From the NCBI GenBank assembly GCA_018062085.1, contig JAGOSY010000009.1:62001-126000 (forward strand): a stretch of DNA of 64,000 nucleotides. Direction: 5' to 3'. Below are positions 1-9,015 of this stretch, piece after piece. The DNA is from a bacterium. Lineage in GTDB: Bacteria; Cyanobacteriota; Vampirovibrionia; Obscuribacterales; Obscuribacteraceae. The notes under the pieces are model-generated. The model did not search any database. It was not told where the DNA came from and saw nothing but the letters and a program-made list of their open reading frames with translations. A program made the position numbers and the translations under genes. The stretch's first letter is position 1. Each line of letters begins with the position of its first letter.

Positions 1-1461
1 AAGAATCAGACCATCCGATAAAGAGTTCCAGTGGCTCAAGGGCATGTCACCACAAAGAACATTTGCCGCAACCATGCCAGCGAAGTTAATTGGATCTTTA
101 GCACTACCAAATTGGGGTGCGTAGCAAAGTTCAGATTCTTCAAGATCGTAGATCGTAGCACCCAACTGAATGGCCATTGCTAGGGCGCTGATACGTTTGT
201 CCACCGCCGCTCCATCCTCGCCGAGCATCTGGGCACCGAGCAGGCGTCCGTCAGATTTTCGAAAAACAACTTTTAACGCCAACATCTTGGCGCCCGGATA
301 ATAGCCGGCATGTGAATTAGGGTAAAGAAAAATCTTTTCGAAATCACTTTCGCCTAGTTGGCTAAGAAGCTTCTCGTTCGCCCCTGTCCAGGCCACTGCA
401 GCCCCGAACACACCAACGATTGCCGTTCCCTGAGTGCCGCGAAAACGACTCTGTCGCCCAGCAATCACATCAGCAGCAATGCGCCCTTGCCGGTTGGCTG
501 GCCCAGCGAGCGCCACAAGAGACCATTGCCCAGTAACAAAATCTTTGACCTCAACCACATCACCCACGGCAAAAATATCAGGGTCGCTAGTGCGCATTTG
601 TTCATCAACTCGAACGCCACCAAGTTCACCGATCTCAAGACCGGCCATCTTTGCTAGCCCTGTCTCTGGACGCACACCAATCGCTAAAATCACGATATCG
701 GCCAGATGAGATTTGCCTGAGCTAGTAAGAACTTCAAGCGATCCGTCTGCGCACTGGTTAAAAGCAGAAACACCGTCATTCAATTGAATGCGAACGCCAT
801 ATTTTTCCAATCGCTGCTCAACTAGATAGGCAATCTCTCGGTCGAGTCGGGGCAAAACTTGCTTAGGCCGCTGCAGAAGCGTCACTTCTAGTCCGCGATG
901 AATGAGATTCTCAGCCATCTCCAGCCCGATAAAGCCGCCGCCCACCACCACCGCACGCTGTGGCTTTACCTCAGCCTGATAGCCGGTATACGAATTCATT
1001 CCTGAACTATCAGCACGGTCTCGATCAAGCCACTGACGAATCCTGCGTGCGTCTGGCACTGTCCTCACCGAAAAGATTCCCGGCAAATCAATACCGGGAA
1101 TCGGCGGACGAGTCGGTGCCGCCCCAGGTGAAAGCACAAGTTTGTCATATGTCTCGGTGGTCCGCTCTCCAGTAACCTGGTTCTTGAGCTCAACTGTTTT
1201 TTCTTTAGCCGAAATACCAATTACCTCGCAGCCCGTGCGGCAGTCGATTGCGAACTGTTCGCGAAAAGTTTGTTCAGTGGCCACAAGAAGACTCGATTCT
1301 TTTTCAATCACTCCGCCAACGTGGTAAGGAAGACCACAGTTGGCGTACGAGACATAAGGACCGCGCTCAAGCAGCAGAATCTCAACCTTTTCATCCAACC
1401 TACGCAAGCGCGCGGCACACGATGCACCACCTGCAACTCCGCCCACTATGATTACTTTCAC
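1..1461 (-). CDS. CoA-disulfide reductase / NADH oxidase-type flavoprotein (partial, 3' end off window)
   Basis: The frame is open to the left edge, so only about 487 N-terminal residues are visible. It opens with an FAD-binding fold, KVIIVGGVAGG, followed by SYANCGLPY. That single redox cysteine motif is typical of the CoA-disulfide reductase / NADH oxidase / NADH peroxidase branch of pyridine-nucleotide disulfide oxidoreductases. A second nucleotide fold (VVVGGGFIGLEMAE), the FAD contact FAVGDVVEV and the start of the dimerisation domain (LLGAQMLGEDG) follow. The family uses NAD(P)H to reduce CoA disulfide, oxygen or peroxide in the cytoplasm. I chose the GTG at 1459-1461 because it gives the usual N terminus and follows GAAGGGGAA; an in-frame ATG at 1498-1500 is the alternative. 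Whether a C-terminal rhodanese domain exists cannot be seen. Confidence 0.85.
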   Translation of the reverse strand, partial: MKVIIVGGVAGGASCAARLRRLDEKVEILLLERGPYVSYANCGLPYHVGGVIEKESSLLVATEQTFREQFAIDCRTGCEVIGISAKEKTVELKNQVTGERTTETYDKLVLSPGAAPTRPPIPGIDLPGIFSVRTVPDARRIRQWLDRDRADSSGMNSYTGYQAEVKPQRAVVVGGGFIGLEMAENLIHRGLEVTLLQRPKQVLPRLDREIAYLVEQRLEKYGVRIQLNDGVSAFNQCADGSLEVLTSSGKSHLADIVILAIGVRPETGLAKMAGLEIGELGGVRVDEQMRTSDPDIFAVGDVVEVKDFVTGQWSLVALAGPANRQGRIAADVIAGRQSRFRGTQGTAIVGVFGAAVAWTGANEKLLSQLGESDFEKIFLYPNSHAGYYPGAKMLALKVVFRKSDGRLLGAQMLGEDGAAVDKRISALAMAIQLGATIYDLEESELCYAPQFGSAKDPINFAGMVAANVLCGDMPLSHWNSLSDGLIL

Positions 1462-1525
1462 GACTTCCCCTTCAGCAATCGCTTGCTTAACAGCTCTCAT
1501 TCACAACCGAAAATAGCAATAGCGC

Positions 1526-2113
1526 TTAGCGTTTCGCCGCCAGAGACTCATCTTTGGTAGCTTGCTCAATTTCCTTTTCAAGCTCTTTCATACTGGCTTT
1601 TACCTGCTTGCTTATTGTCTTAAAGCCTTTCTTTAGTGCCGCCCGGACCTTCTCTTCTACATTGGCTGCGGCAATGACCACAAGCCCAGCACTACCAGAA
1701 TCTAAATTTTCACCTAGTTCTTGAAGATCGCGGCGGCTCATCCCACCAGCCACGTGCCCGGCTAATGCGCCAAAGGCTGCGCCAGTCCCAGCCCCAGCAG
1801 CGGCAACACCGGCCCCAGCTAACACTGCGGCTAACCCAGCCCCAATAGCGGCTCCAGGGAAGAGCGCTAGGGCAACTCCAGTAGCAAGCCCTAAACCAGC
1901 TCCAATTTTGAGGCCATCTTCAGTAGGTTGCTCATGTTTCTTGACTATCTTAACTTTTCCGTCGGACTGTTTCTCCAGAACCGCAGCGTCGAAGGTATCA
2001 ATGAGCTTAAGATCGCTATAGAGCCTCTTTACTGTTTCATAATCGTGCAAAGCTTCATCGATATTTGAATAAGTGCTGGTGAAAACCATAAAAGTATCGT
2101 AATCAGAGATCAT
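1526..2113 (-). CDS. DUF1269-like protein with central Gly/Ala-rich membrane hairpin
   Basis: 195 residues. An N-terminal alpha/beta domain (about 1-65) contains a tyrosine-rich helix and VLEKQSDGKVKIVKKHEQPT. Then comes a long Gly/Ala stretch (about 68-120) that looks like a glycine-zipper or short membrane hairpin, and a C-terminal part with LVVIAAANVEEKVRAAL and a charged helix. This order matches the DUF1269 group of predicted membrane proteins, whose biochemical role is unknown to me. It ends 65 nt from the start of the neighbouring flavoprotein, on the same strand, so co-transcription is possible. Family assignment is by eye; the coding call itself is firm. Confidence 0.75.
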   Translation of the reverse strand: MISDYDTFMVFTSTYSNIDEALHDYETVKRLYSDLKLIDTFDAAVLEKQSDGKVKIVKKHEQPTEDGLKIGAGLGLATGVALALFPGAAIGAGLAAVLAGAGVAAAGAGTGAAFGALAGHVAGGMSRRDLQELGENLDSGSAGLVVIAAANVEEKVRAALKKGFKTISKQVKASMKELEKEIEQATKDESLAAKR

Positions 2114-2417
2114 TCCTCTTCTCCTTAAGAATACTGGCGCTCAAAATGGCAGCGTGAGTTTACTACCCCACTAGTCAATTTTTATCGACCGCTGTACTGA
2201 TCGATTCGACAAACCAGGCCAGAAATGCATTTAAATCATTGGAAATTATAGAAGTATCAGCACCCTAAGCTACTTCAGGAATGATTATTGCAAAAAAGAC
2301 TCATACCTAAGAATGATTCTCTGTTATTTTCCTCATAGCATCTGCTAAATTGGTCAGTGTTCGGCGTTATTGATGCCAGTATTTAGAGTTAATTTAAATA
2401 GTTGGCGGAGGAGAATC
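2114..2417. other. Divergent intergenic region, nothing recognised
   Basis: About 300 bases between a minus-strand and a plus-strand gene, so it should hold both promoters. I could not identify convincing -35/-10 pairs, an RNA gene or a repeat. Confidence 0.4.
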
Positions 2418-3551
2418 ATGCCCAAAGCTCTTTTGACCACCATCTGCCTCTCAGCGGCTCTATTGCTATCAGCGCCCGCTTGGGCCCAAGGGGCACAGCC
2501 ACAAGTATCAGTAGTGACACTGCAGGTAGTGCCAAACCCAGACGGCAGCCAAAGCGTAATCACGCCCAAAGGAGACCTAGCGCCACTTCCAGGAAGCGGC
2601 GTCTATGGCAACACAGCCCAAATATACATGGGGGCCAAAGGCGGCTTCTGGTACACCGACAGAAATGGTCAGTCAGTTGACCTAGATAGCGCAGTAAGAC
2701 AGCTACAGGCGAGGCGTGCTGGCGGCCAGCAAGCAGTGCAGGTGCCCCAATATGCGCCGCAGCCCTACTACCAAGCACCGCCACAGCAAGTACCGCAACA
2801 GCAACAAGCCGCTGCTCAACCTACCGAAATCACCAACAACTACAACAGCTCTGGTGGCTCTAGCACTTCTAGTGGCGGCATGGGGGCATTGGGAACAGCC
2901 GCTGCCGCAGGTATGGGCGCCATGGCCGGAGCGGCTATGAGCAACAGCTATTATAATGCACCTTACGGCACTCCTATGTACTACGGCGCCAATGGCCGAG
3001 CATACGGCTATCACAACGGCGAGCAGTTTGAAGACCTGAACCAAAATCAAAAAATGGCTCTGTACAACAAAAACCAGATAAACCAGCAAAACCAGCAACA
3101 GGCAGTGCAACAAAGACAGGCGACTCAGCAGGCAAAAGTAGAACAGACTGGCACTAATCAACAAAGCCGCCAAGAATCTATGACGCAAAATCAATCCAAT
3201 CGCCAGACAGCTTATGGCGGACAGCATGAGAACTATCAAAAACAGCAGCAGTGGTATCAAGACCAACAAAGACAAAATCCATCAAGATTCCAACAGTCTG
3301 AAAACAATCCTTTCGTCGCCCAGGGCGCGAACGCTAGAGGTGGCGCTAACAATTTTGCCCAAAATCGAGAAGGTGGAGCTGAAGGCCGCGGCGGAGGCAT
3401 GAGAGAAGGTGGAGCTGAAAGCCGCGGCGGCGGTGGCTTCAGAGGCGGCGAAGGTGGTGGCTTCAGAGGAGCTGCCGGTGGCGGTGGCGGCCTGAGAGGC
3501 GGCGGCGGCGGTGGTATGAGAGGCGGCGGCGGCGGTGGTCGCAGACGGTAA
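2418..3551 (+). CDS. Secreted Gln-rich / Gly-rich low-complexity protein
   Basis: 377 residues from the ATG at 2418, which follows GGCGGAGGAGAATC, a strong ribosome site; an in-frame ATG at 2370 has none. Residues 1-24 are a clear signal peptide (MPKALLTTICLSAALLLSAPAWAQ). Residues about 25-95 form a small folded-looking segment with NTAQIYMGAKGGFWYTDRNG. The rest is low complexity: Gln/Asn-rich tracts (about 105-300) and a C-terminal Gly-Gly-Gly-Arg tail of about 60 residues ending GGRRR. It looks like an exported structural or surface protein. I do not recognise a family. Confidence 0.8.
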   Translation: MPKALLTTICLSAALLLSAPAWAQGAQPQVSVVTLQVVPNPDGSQSVITPKGDLAPLPGSGVYGNTAQIYMGAKGGFWYTDRNGQSVDLDSAVRQLQARRAGGQQAVQVPQYAPQPYYQAPPQQVPQQQQAAAQPTEITNNYNSSGGSSTSSGGMGALGTAAAAGMGAMAGAAMSNSYYNAPYGTPMYYGANGRAYGYHNGEQFEDLNQNQKMALYNKNQINQQNQQQAVQQRQATQQAKVEQTGTNQQSRQESMTQNQSNRQTAYGGQHENYQKQQQWYQDQQRQNPSRFQQSENNPFVAQGANARGGANNFAQNREGGAEGRGGGMREGGAESRGGGGFRGGEGGGFRGAAGGGGGLRGGGGGGMRGGGGGGRRR

Positions 3552-3588
3552 GCCAATAGAACTCAGATCTCTAGCTCGAAAAACACTT

Positions 3589-3619
3589 AGTGGCAATGGC
3601 GCGTAGCACCATTGCCACT
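3589..3619 (+). terminator. Hairpin terminator after the Gln/Gly-rich protein gene
   Basis: AGTGGCAATGG (3589-3599) and CCATTGCCACT (3609-3619) form a perfect 11-bp stem with a 9-nt loop, 38 nt after the stop codon. Only a weak T-rich stretch follows, so termination may be partial. Confidence 0.55.
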
Positions 3620-3783
3620 ACATTTGGTGCTTTAATATTTCAGATCTCAGGGCATATCATTTCGATAGAGAGCGAAAATGAGTGAGGAGCTTATCAGGTG
3701 AAGAAATATGAAACTGATTTGTACAAACAAATCGTTCAAATTTGGTTACCATTAAGTACAGATTTTTTTGCGGAGACCATTTC

Positions 3784-4419
3784 ATGTTTAGCGGATACCG
3801 ATTTGAAATGATTGTGGGCTGCATGAGCGCCGGCAAGTCGAGCGAGCTGATTAGACGTATAGAAAGAGCACGTTTGGCCTACTTGCCTACAATCATCGTG
3901 CGGCCAACCACAGACACGAGATCAAGGCCTAACCATGTAGAGTCTCGTAACGGCATGGCTTCGCAAGCAATTGTTGTCGACTCAGCCAAGGATATTCTCA
4001 AATATTCATCTCATGCGGTGGTGATTGGCGTCGACGAGAGCCAGTTCTTCGAAGATGAAATCATTGACGTAATCATTAGCCTGCTTAGACAAAAGAAGAA
4101 AATTATTGCCTCCGGTCTCGATCTCGACTTCCGCGGTAAACCTTTCGGCCCCGTGCCACACTTGCTGGCCCTAGCTGACCGTGTCGATAAGCTCCTGGCC
4201 GTCTGCCGAAAATGTGGCTCTGACTTTGCCTGCCGCACCCAGCGAGTAGTTCATTCAAGTGAGCAGATTCTCGTTGGTGACGCCCAGTACGAAGCGCGCT
4301 GCATTCATTGCTTTGAACCACCAGGTGAATACCAGCTCAGGCTAGACCTGCCAAAGATTGAGCAGGCCGTACCACAGCTCGTGCTGGCCGCTCAAGAAGC
4401 TGTCGAGCTGGCCTCATAA
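3784..4419 (+). CDS. tdk: Thymidine kinase (type II, zinc-binding)
   Basis: 211 residues. It phosphorylates thymidine with ATP in the cytoplasmic nucleotide-salvage pathway. A Walker A loop, GCMSAGKS, lies near residue 15. VVIGVDESQFF is the Walker B/DEAQFF equivalent. The lasso/zinc region shows CRKCGSDFACRTQR and a later CIHC, giving the four-cysteine zinc site. The first glycines of the loop usually read GPMFSGKS; here the loop is Gly-Cys-Met-Ser-Ala. I chose the ATG at 3784 because the ORF upstream (to 3742) adds a non-homologous leader; GCGGAGACC precedes it. Length matches the family (about 190-220 residues). Confidence 0.92.
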   Translation: MFSGYRFEMIVGCMSAGKSSELIRRIERARLAYLPTIIVRPTTDTRSRPNHVESRNGMASQAIVVDSAKDILKYSSHAVVIGVDESQFFEDEIIDVIISLLRQKKKIIASGLDLDFRGKPFGPVPHLLALADRVDKLLAVCRKCGSDFACRTQRVVHSSEQILVGDAQYEARCIHCFEPPGEYQLRLDLPKIEQAVPQLVLAAQEAVELAS

Positions 4420-4614
4420 AAAACCTCCTAAATCTCACGGTTTCCAAGTAGCCCTCCATGTAAGAGGTGAAACTCTAGAACGAAGCTGTTTGGTCATTTC
4501 TTCACAGAGCGAAAGCCCAGCTTTACGCAACTTTACGTGGAGAACCTGCCCGTTACCGCCAAGTTGCCAAGGGAATACCTCTTTTGACTCAGCAATAGTC
4601 GTTGGAGAATTTCT

Positions 4615-5031
4615 ATGATTTCTTTTCAGAAACTTGTAACCCCCCTAGTTCGTTTATTCAGCCGCAATCAGTCTGCTGGCAATGATTACTACGAACTCCC
4701 CAGCCCCGATGGCGAATCAGCCAATCCATGGCAAAGCAATCTTGACCGCCTCGCCGAGCGCTCCCCAGAGCAACATGAACCAGTAAGTTCTTCAACCGAG
4801 ATCGAAGAGCAGTTTCAAGCTTTAATGGAACAGGCCAAAATTGAAAAAATTAAACTTGAAGCCGCCCAGGACTTAAGTAGAGGCCAGAAACGCAAGGCTG
4901 ACGCCACAGTTACAGATGCCAAGGCCTGGTGGGGACAATCGGTAGCCACTTGGGAGCCTCTCGATGGCAAAAACGTCGACAACATGGAGCAGCGCAGACA
5001 TCCAAGACAATCTAAGTGGTTCCAGAGCTAG
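4615..5031 (+). CDS. Hypothetical protein, hydrophilic, unknown
   Basis: 138 residues from an ATG preceded by GTTGGAGAATTTCT. There is no signal peptide or membrane segment. The middle (about 55-100) is Glu/Lys/Gln-rich and probably helical (IEEQFQALMEQAKIEKIKLE), and the end is basic. I do not recognise the family. The coding call rests on length, ribosome site and codon texture similar to neighbours. The 195 nt upstream, after tdk, hold no obvious gene. Confidence 0.55.
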   Translation: MISFQKLVTPLVRLFSRNQSAGNDYYELPSPDGESANPWQSNLDRLAERSPEQHEPVSSSTEIEEQFQALMEQAKIEKIKLEAAQDLSRGQKRKADATVTDAKAWWGQSVATWEPLDGKNVDNMEQRRHPRQSKWFQS

Positions 5032-5186
5032 CATCTACTGCTAGGCAACCACGGTAGGTTTGGGGGTTTGAGGGTTCGAGCTCAGTGGTATGATCCATTC
5101 AACGAACTTTACAGACATGGCGATGCCTGTCACATATCTTTGCCTGCTAGATAGCTCTGGCCATTCCAGACCACGGGGTTTCACAA

Positions 5187-5513
5187 GTGTTGAGAAAGAC
5201 AGTTTTCATGTTGTCGACCGCTGCGCTGCTTGCATGCTGTATCAATATTGATGCTCAAAGCGTCGAAGCCAAAAATAAATCAGGCGCCAGACGCGGCGCA
5301 TACTTAGTACCACCACCTCCAGCCTACGCGCCATCGATTCTTCCTATGACGAGAGGCGCCAGCGGCACTATTGCTTATTCAAGAGAAGTGATTGTAGAAG
5401 ATCCCGCCGAAGCGACCACTCCAGCTGAAGAAAAAGTTGTCTATGTCAAAACCTATGGCACTGCCGCAGCTGTGAAGCCGACGTCTAGCCGCAAAGGCGT
5501 GACTACATACTAG
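5187..5513 (+). CDS. Small secreted protein, possible lipoprotein
   Basis: 108 residues from a GTG start. A hydrophobic N terminus (FMLSTAALLACCINIDA) is a signal peptide. LLAC could act as an imperfect lipobox with the first cysteine near residue 17. The mature part is short, Pro- and Ala-rich (PPPPAYAPS, EEKVVYVKTYG) with no recognisable domain. It is probably exported to the periplasm or outer surface. Function unknown. Confidence 0.6.
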   Translation: MLRKTVFMLSTAALLACCINIDAQSVEAKNKSGARRGAYLVPPPPAYAPSILPMTRGASGTIAYSREVIVEDPAEATTPAEEKVVYVKTYGTAAAVKPTSSRKGVTTY

Positions 5514-5541
5514 TTCTAGATTTAAGTTTTAGAGTTTGGTT

Positions 5542-6714
5542 TTAGATTCTTTCGACTATCATGGCTATGCCCATGCCGCCGCCAACGCACAGGCTGACGC
5601 AGCCATAGCGTTTTTGTCTCTTTTGTAGTTCCATTGAAATAGACAAAAGCAGACGAGCACCAGTGGCGCCAAAGGGATGGCCCAAAGCAATCGAGCCGCC
5701 GTTGACGTTGACTTTGTCGCGGTCAAGTTGCAATTCTTTTTCACAAGCAAGATATTGCACAGCAAAAGCTTCGTTGATCTCAAAGAGATCAATATCAGCC
5801 ATCTTCAAACCAGCTTTTTCAAGTGCCATGGGAATGGCTGGCACGGGTCCGATGCCCATAATTTCTGGGGGAACGCCAGTGACAGCCCATGAAACAACGC
5901 GAGTAAGCGGCTTCAACTTTTGCTTTTCGGCATTCTTAAGACTAGTAACAATCAAGGCAGCGGCACCATCGACAATACCGCAGGCATTACCAGGAGTGAC
6001 ACTGCCATCTTTGCGAAAAGCCGGACGGAGCTTAGCTAAGCCCTCTATTGTTGTCTCTGGACGGGCATGTTCATCGCGATCAATTACGACAGTACCTTTC
6101 TTTGAAACAATTTCAATTGCTTTGATTTCTTCCTTAAGGCGACCACTCTCCATGGCTACTTTGGCCAATTGCTGACTGCGCAGTGCAAACAGATCTTGAT
6201 CTTCTCGACTGATTTTATACTTCTCTTGCAGATTCTCGGCAGTCTCACCCATAGACGCTTTGGCATAGGTATCGCGAATATCTAGGCCATCCCACAATTC
6301 CATGTGGCCCATGCGATTGCCCCAACGAGTGCTCCAACTGCTATATGGAGTGCTCGATAAATGATCAGTGCCCCCGGCTAACACCGTTGTGGCCATGCCA
6401 TTTTCAATCTGCATGGCGGCATTGGCGACTGCATAAACACCAGAGCCACATAGCAAATTAAGAATTAGCCCAGGGGTATTTTCTTTGAGACCAGAGCGCA
6501 AAGCCACATGGCGAGCCAAATATATTGCGTCTTTGCTGGTCTGAATGACATTGCCCATAATCACAGAATCGATTGTTTCTTTATCGACCTGAGAGCGCTC
6601 AATTGCTCCAAGCGACGCTTCAACAGCCAAGTCTGTTGCTGTCTTAGAGGCTAATCCACCGCCGAACGCTCCGAAAGCTGTTCTTGCTCCATTGACTATG
6701 ACTATGTCGCTCAT
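5542..6714 (-). CDS. Acetyl-CoA C-acetyltransferase (thiolase)
   Basis: 390 residues, the usual length of a biosynthetic/degradative thiolase. The enzyme condenses two acetyl-CoA to acetoacetyl-CoA or runs the reverse thiolysis. All catalytic parts are visible: the nucleophilic cysteine in LLCGSG (Cys89), the GHPFGATGAR histidine motif near residue 346, and the second cysteine in CVGGGMG (Cys376). The start is MSDIVIVNGART, typical of the family. It converges on the small secreted protein gene ending at 5513. Whether it serves beta-oxidation, ketone-body or polyhydroxyalkanoate metabolism cannot be told, since no partner genes are adjacent. Confidence 0.93.
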   Translation of the reverse strand: MSDIVIVNGARTAFGAFGGGLASKTATDLAVEASLGAIERSQVDKETIDSVIMGNVIQTSKDAIYLARHVALRSGLKENTPGLILNLLCGSGVYAVANAAMQIENGMATTVLAGGTDHLSSTPYSSWSTRWGNRMGHMELWDGLDIRDTYAKASMGETAENLQEKYKISREDQDLFALRSQQLAKVAMESGRLKEEIKAIEIVSKKGTVVIDRDEHARPETTIEGLAKLRPAFRKDGSVTPGNACGIVDGAAALIVTSLKNAEKQKLKPLTRVVSWAVTGVPPEIMGIGPVPAIPMALEKAGLKMADIDLFEINEAFAVQYLACEKELQLDRDKVNVNGGSIALGHPFGATGARLLLSISMELQKRQKRYGCVSLCVGGGMGIAMIVERI

Positions 6715-6997
6715 TTTCCTACTCTTCTAATTGGTTGATTATTGTTAGCAACCAGATTCTAGCAATATCGGCAACAAGATTTGACCAGCGCATTTATCAG
6801 CAGGTCAATAACCGAATGAAGGCGAAATCTGGGCAAAATCATAAATTTGGTTGTCAAAGATAGGCAAAAGACGGTTATCAAGCGGCCAATCATAAAACAT
6901 CTATCAAGAGAATATAGTAAAGACATATTGCGAGATAGAATTTCAATCTCTACAGATGCTTATAGAGATTAGGTTCGAATATTTGGAGGGTAAGACC

Positions 6998-8110
6998 TTG
7001 GCTAAGGTTGGAGTGCCGAAAGAAATTAAAGACAACGAATACCGCGTTGCCATCACACTTGCCGGTGTAAAAACACTGGTATCTGAAGGTCACACTGTCT
7101 ACATCGAAAAAAATGCAGGCGTTGGCTCAGGTATGAGCGATGACGAGTACAAGGCCGTAGGAGCCAAAATTCTTCCTGATGCAGCATCTGTTTTCGGCGA
7201 AGCCGATTTGATCTTGAAAGTAAAAGAGCCACAAGCTCAAGAAGTGGCCATGCTTAAAAAAGGCCAACTGCTCTTCACTTACCTACACTTAGCTGCTGCT
7301 CCTAAATTGGCTGAAGATTTAGCCAAGTCTGGCGCTACCTGCATCGCCTACGAGACAGTACAAACAGCCAATGGCCAATTGCCATTGCTCACACCAATGT
7401 CTGAAATCGCCGGACGTCTGGCTACTCAAATTGGCGCTCAATATCTAGAGCGTCCAATGGGCGGTCGCGGAGTGCTTCTTGGTGGCGTACCTGGCGTTGA
7501 GCCGGGCGAAATCATCATCATCGGCGGCGGTGTTGTCGGCATCAATGCCGCCAAAATCGGTGTCGGTCTAGGCGCTCGCGTCACTATCTTCGATCTTTCA
7601 CTAGATAGATTACGTTACCTCGATGATGTATTTGGCGGACAAGTAAGAACAGTGTTCTCAGTTGGACACTACCTCGAAAGCTTGCTACCAGGAGCCGATT
7701 TGGTGATTGGCGCAGTTTTGATTCCGGGCAAACAAGCGCCAAGAATCGTCACTCGCGACATGGTCAGCAAAATGAAGAAAGGCTCTGTCATTGTTGACGT
7801 TGCTATCGACCAAGGCGGATGTATCGAAACAATCCACGCTACCACTCACTCACAGCCAATTTACGAAGTCGACGGTGTGGTGCACTATGGCGTGGCAAAC
7901 ATTCCTGGCGCAGTGCCATGGACCTCTACTCGTGCTTTGACCAATGCCACCATGGCTTATGCTTCTAAGCTAGCCAAAAGTGGCTACCAAGCCTGCTTAG
8001 ACGATCCAGCCCTACACCTTGGAGTCAACATTCACCAAGGCGAAATCGTTCACGCTGGCGTTTTGGAAGCTGTTAACGCAGCAAAGACACCGGTCGGCTC
8101 TAAGAAATAA
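6998..8110 (+). CDS. ald: Alanine dehydrogenase
   Basis: 370 residues. It catalyses NAD-dependent interconversion of L-alanine and pyruvate plus ammonia in the cytoplasm. The N terminus AKVGVPKEIKDNEYRVAIT carries the conserved substrate-binding arginine, FTYLHLAA the catalytic histidine region, and IIGGGVVGINAAKIGVGLGA the NAD-binding Rossmann loop; PGAVPWTSTRALTNAT is the conserved C-terminal block. The start is the TTG at 6998: TTGGAGGG lies 7 nt upstream, and the protein then begins exactly where family members do. An upstream ATG at 6956 would add 14 unrelated residues. The 283-nt region before it should hold promoters for this gene and the divergent thiolase. Confidence 0.94.
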   Translation: MAKVGVPKEIKDNEYRVAITLAGVKTLVSEGHTVYIEKNAGVGSGMSDDEYKAVGAKILPDAASVFGEADLILKVKEPQAQEVAMLKKGQLLFTYLHLAAAPKLAEDLAKSGATCIAYETVQTANGQLPLLTPMSEIAGRLATQIGAQYLERPMGGRGVLLGGVPGVEPGEIIIIGGGVVGINAAKIGVGLGARVTIFDLSLDRLRYLDDVFGGQVRTVFSVGHYLESLLPGADLVIGAVLIPGKQAPRIVTRDMVSKMKKGSVIVDVAIDQGGCIETIHATTHSQPIYEVDGVVHYGVANIPGAVPWTSTRALTNATMAYASKLAKSGYQACLDDPALHLGVNIHQGEIVHAGVLEAVNAAKTPVGSKK

Positions 8111-8148
8111 GAATCAAAACCTAGTCTTTTAGAAGCCAAAAAATAAAT

Positions 8149-8181
8149 AAGGCGCACTTGCTCAATGAGTAGGTGCGCCTT
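8149..8181 (+). terminator. Hairpin after ald
   Basis: AAGGCGCAC (8149-8157) pairs with GTGCGCCTT (8173-8181), a perfect 9-bp stem. It lies 38 nt after the ald stop codon and before xthA, both on the plus strand. The following T-run is weak. Confidence 0.6.
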
Positions 8182-8214
8182 GTTCTAAAATACTAAAAAC
8201 ACAAAAAGGTTCAA

Positions 8215-8988
8215 ATGTCTAACCTCAAACTAGTCTCGTGGAACATCAATGGCATTAGAGCTGTGGCCAAAAAAGGCCTCTACGATTGGATGGAAAGCGA
8301 ACAGCCTGACATCCTTGGCTTGCAAGAAACCAAGATATCAGCCGACCAATTAACGCCAGATATTCTAGAAAGAAAAGGCTATAAAAGCTATTTTTCGCAC
8401 GCTGAGAAGCGCGGCTACAGCGGTGTTGGCATATACACAAAAGTAGAGCCCGTCTCTGTCAAAGAAGGCTTTGGCGTGCAACGCTTTGATTGCGAAGGTC
8501 GCACATTGGTGGCCGACTTCGGCGATTTTGTCATGGCCAATATCTATTTTCCTAACGGCGCCCAAAACCCAGAGCGGCTGCAGTACAAATTAGACTTTTA
8601 CGATGCTTTTTATAAGTGGGCAAACAAAATAGTAAAAGAAGGCAAAAAGCTCACAGTATGCGGCGATTTCAACACTGCCCATCAAGCCATCGACCTTGCC
8701 AGACCAAAAGAAAATGAAAAAATCTCAGGCTTTCTTCCGATTGAAAGAGCCTGGATGGATAAATTCATCAAAGCTGGATATGCCGACACTTTTCGTATGT
8801 ACAACCAAGAGCCTCACAATTACAGCTGGTGGCATATGCGCACAGCAGCTCGCGAAAGAAATGTCGGTTGGCGTATTGACTACTTCTTTACCTCCAAAAA
8901 CCTCACCGACAATGTTGTCAATGCTGGTATCCTCAATGATGTACACGGCTCCGATCATTGCCCTGTCACCCTCGAACTAAAAACATAA
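8215..8988 (+). CDS. xthA: Exodeoxyribonuclease III / AP endonuclease
   Basis: 257 residues, the standard length. The enzyme cleaves DNA at abasic sites and removes 3' blocking groups in base-excision repair. Endonuclease/exonuclease/phosphatase-fold motifs are intact: SWNINGIRA at the start, LQETK (metal-binding Glu), NIYFPNG, GDFN (Asp/Asn pair), WRIDYFF and the final SDHCPV with the catalytic Asp-His. It follows the ald hairpin, so it is likely a separate transcript. A small membrane-anchored protein gene starts 28 nt later. Confidence 0.95.
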   Translation: MSNLKLVSWNINGIRAVAKKGLYDWMESEQPDILGLQETKISADQLTPDILERKGYKSYFSHAEKRGYSGVGIYTKVEPVSVKEGFGVQRFDCEGRTLVADFGDFVMANIYFPNGAQNPERLQYKLDFYDAFYKWANKIVKEGKKLTVCGDFNTAHQAIDLARPKENEKISGFLPIERAWMDKFIKAGYADTFRMYNQEPHNYSWWHMRTAARERNVGWRIDYFFTSKNLTDNVVNAGILNDVHGSDHCPVTLELKT

Positions 8989-9015
8989 TTCTAAGTAGCT
9001 GCTGGAGCAACCTGA

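Noticed and set aside
2703..3275. 190-codon minus-strand ORF
   Set aside because: Lies opposite the Gln-rich low-complexity gene; CAA/CAG codons read as Leu/Val/Cys on the other strand, which produces long false ORFs.
4358..4618. 86-codon plus-strand ORF after tdk
   Set aside because: Starts inside tdk in another frame and has no recognisable features.
5663..6175. 170-codon ORF on the plus strand
   Set aside because: It is antisense to the intact thiolase gene, with no ribosome site or recognisable domain.
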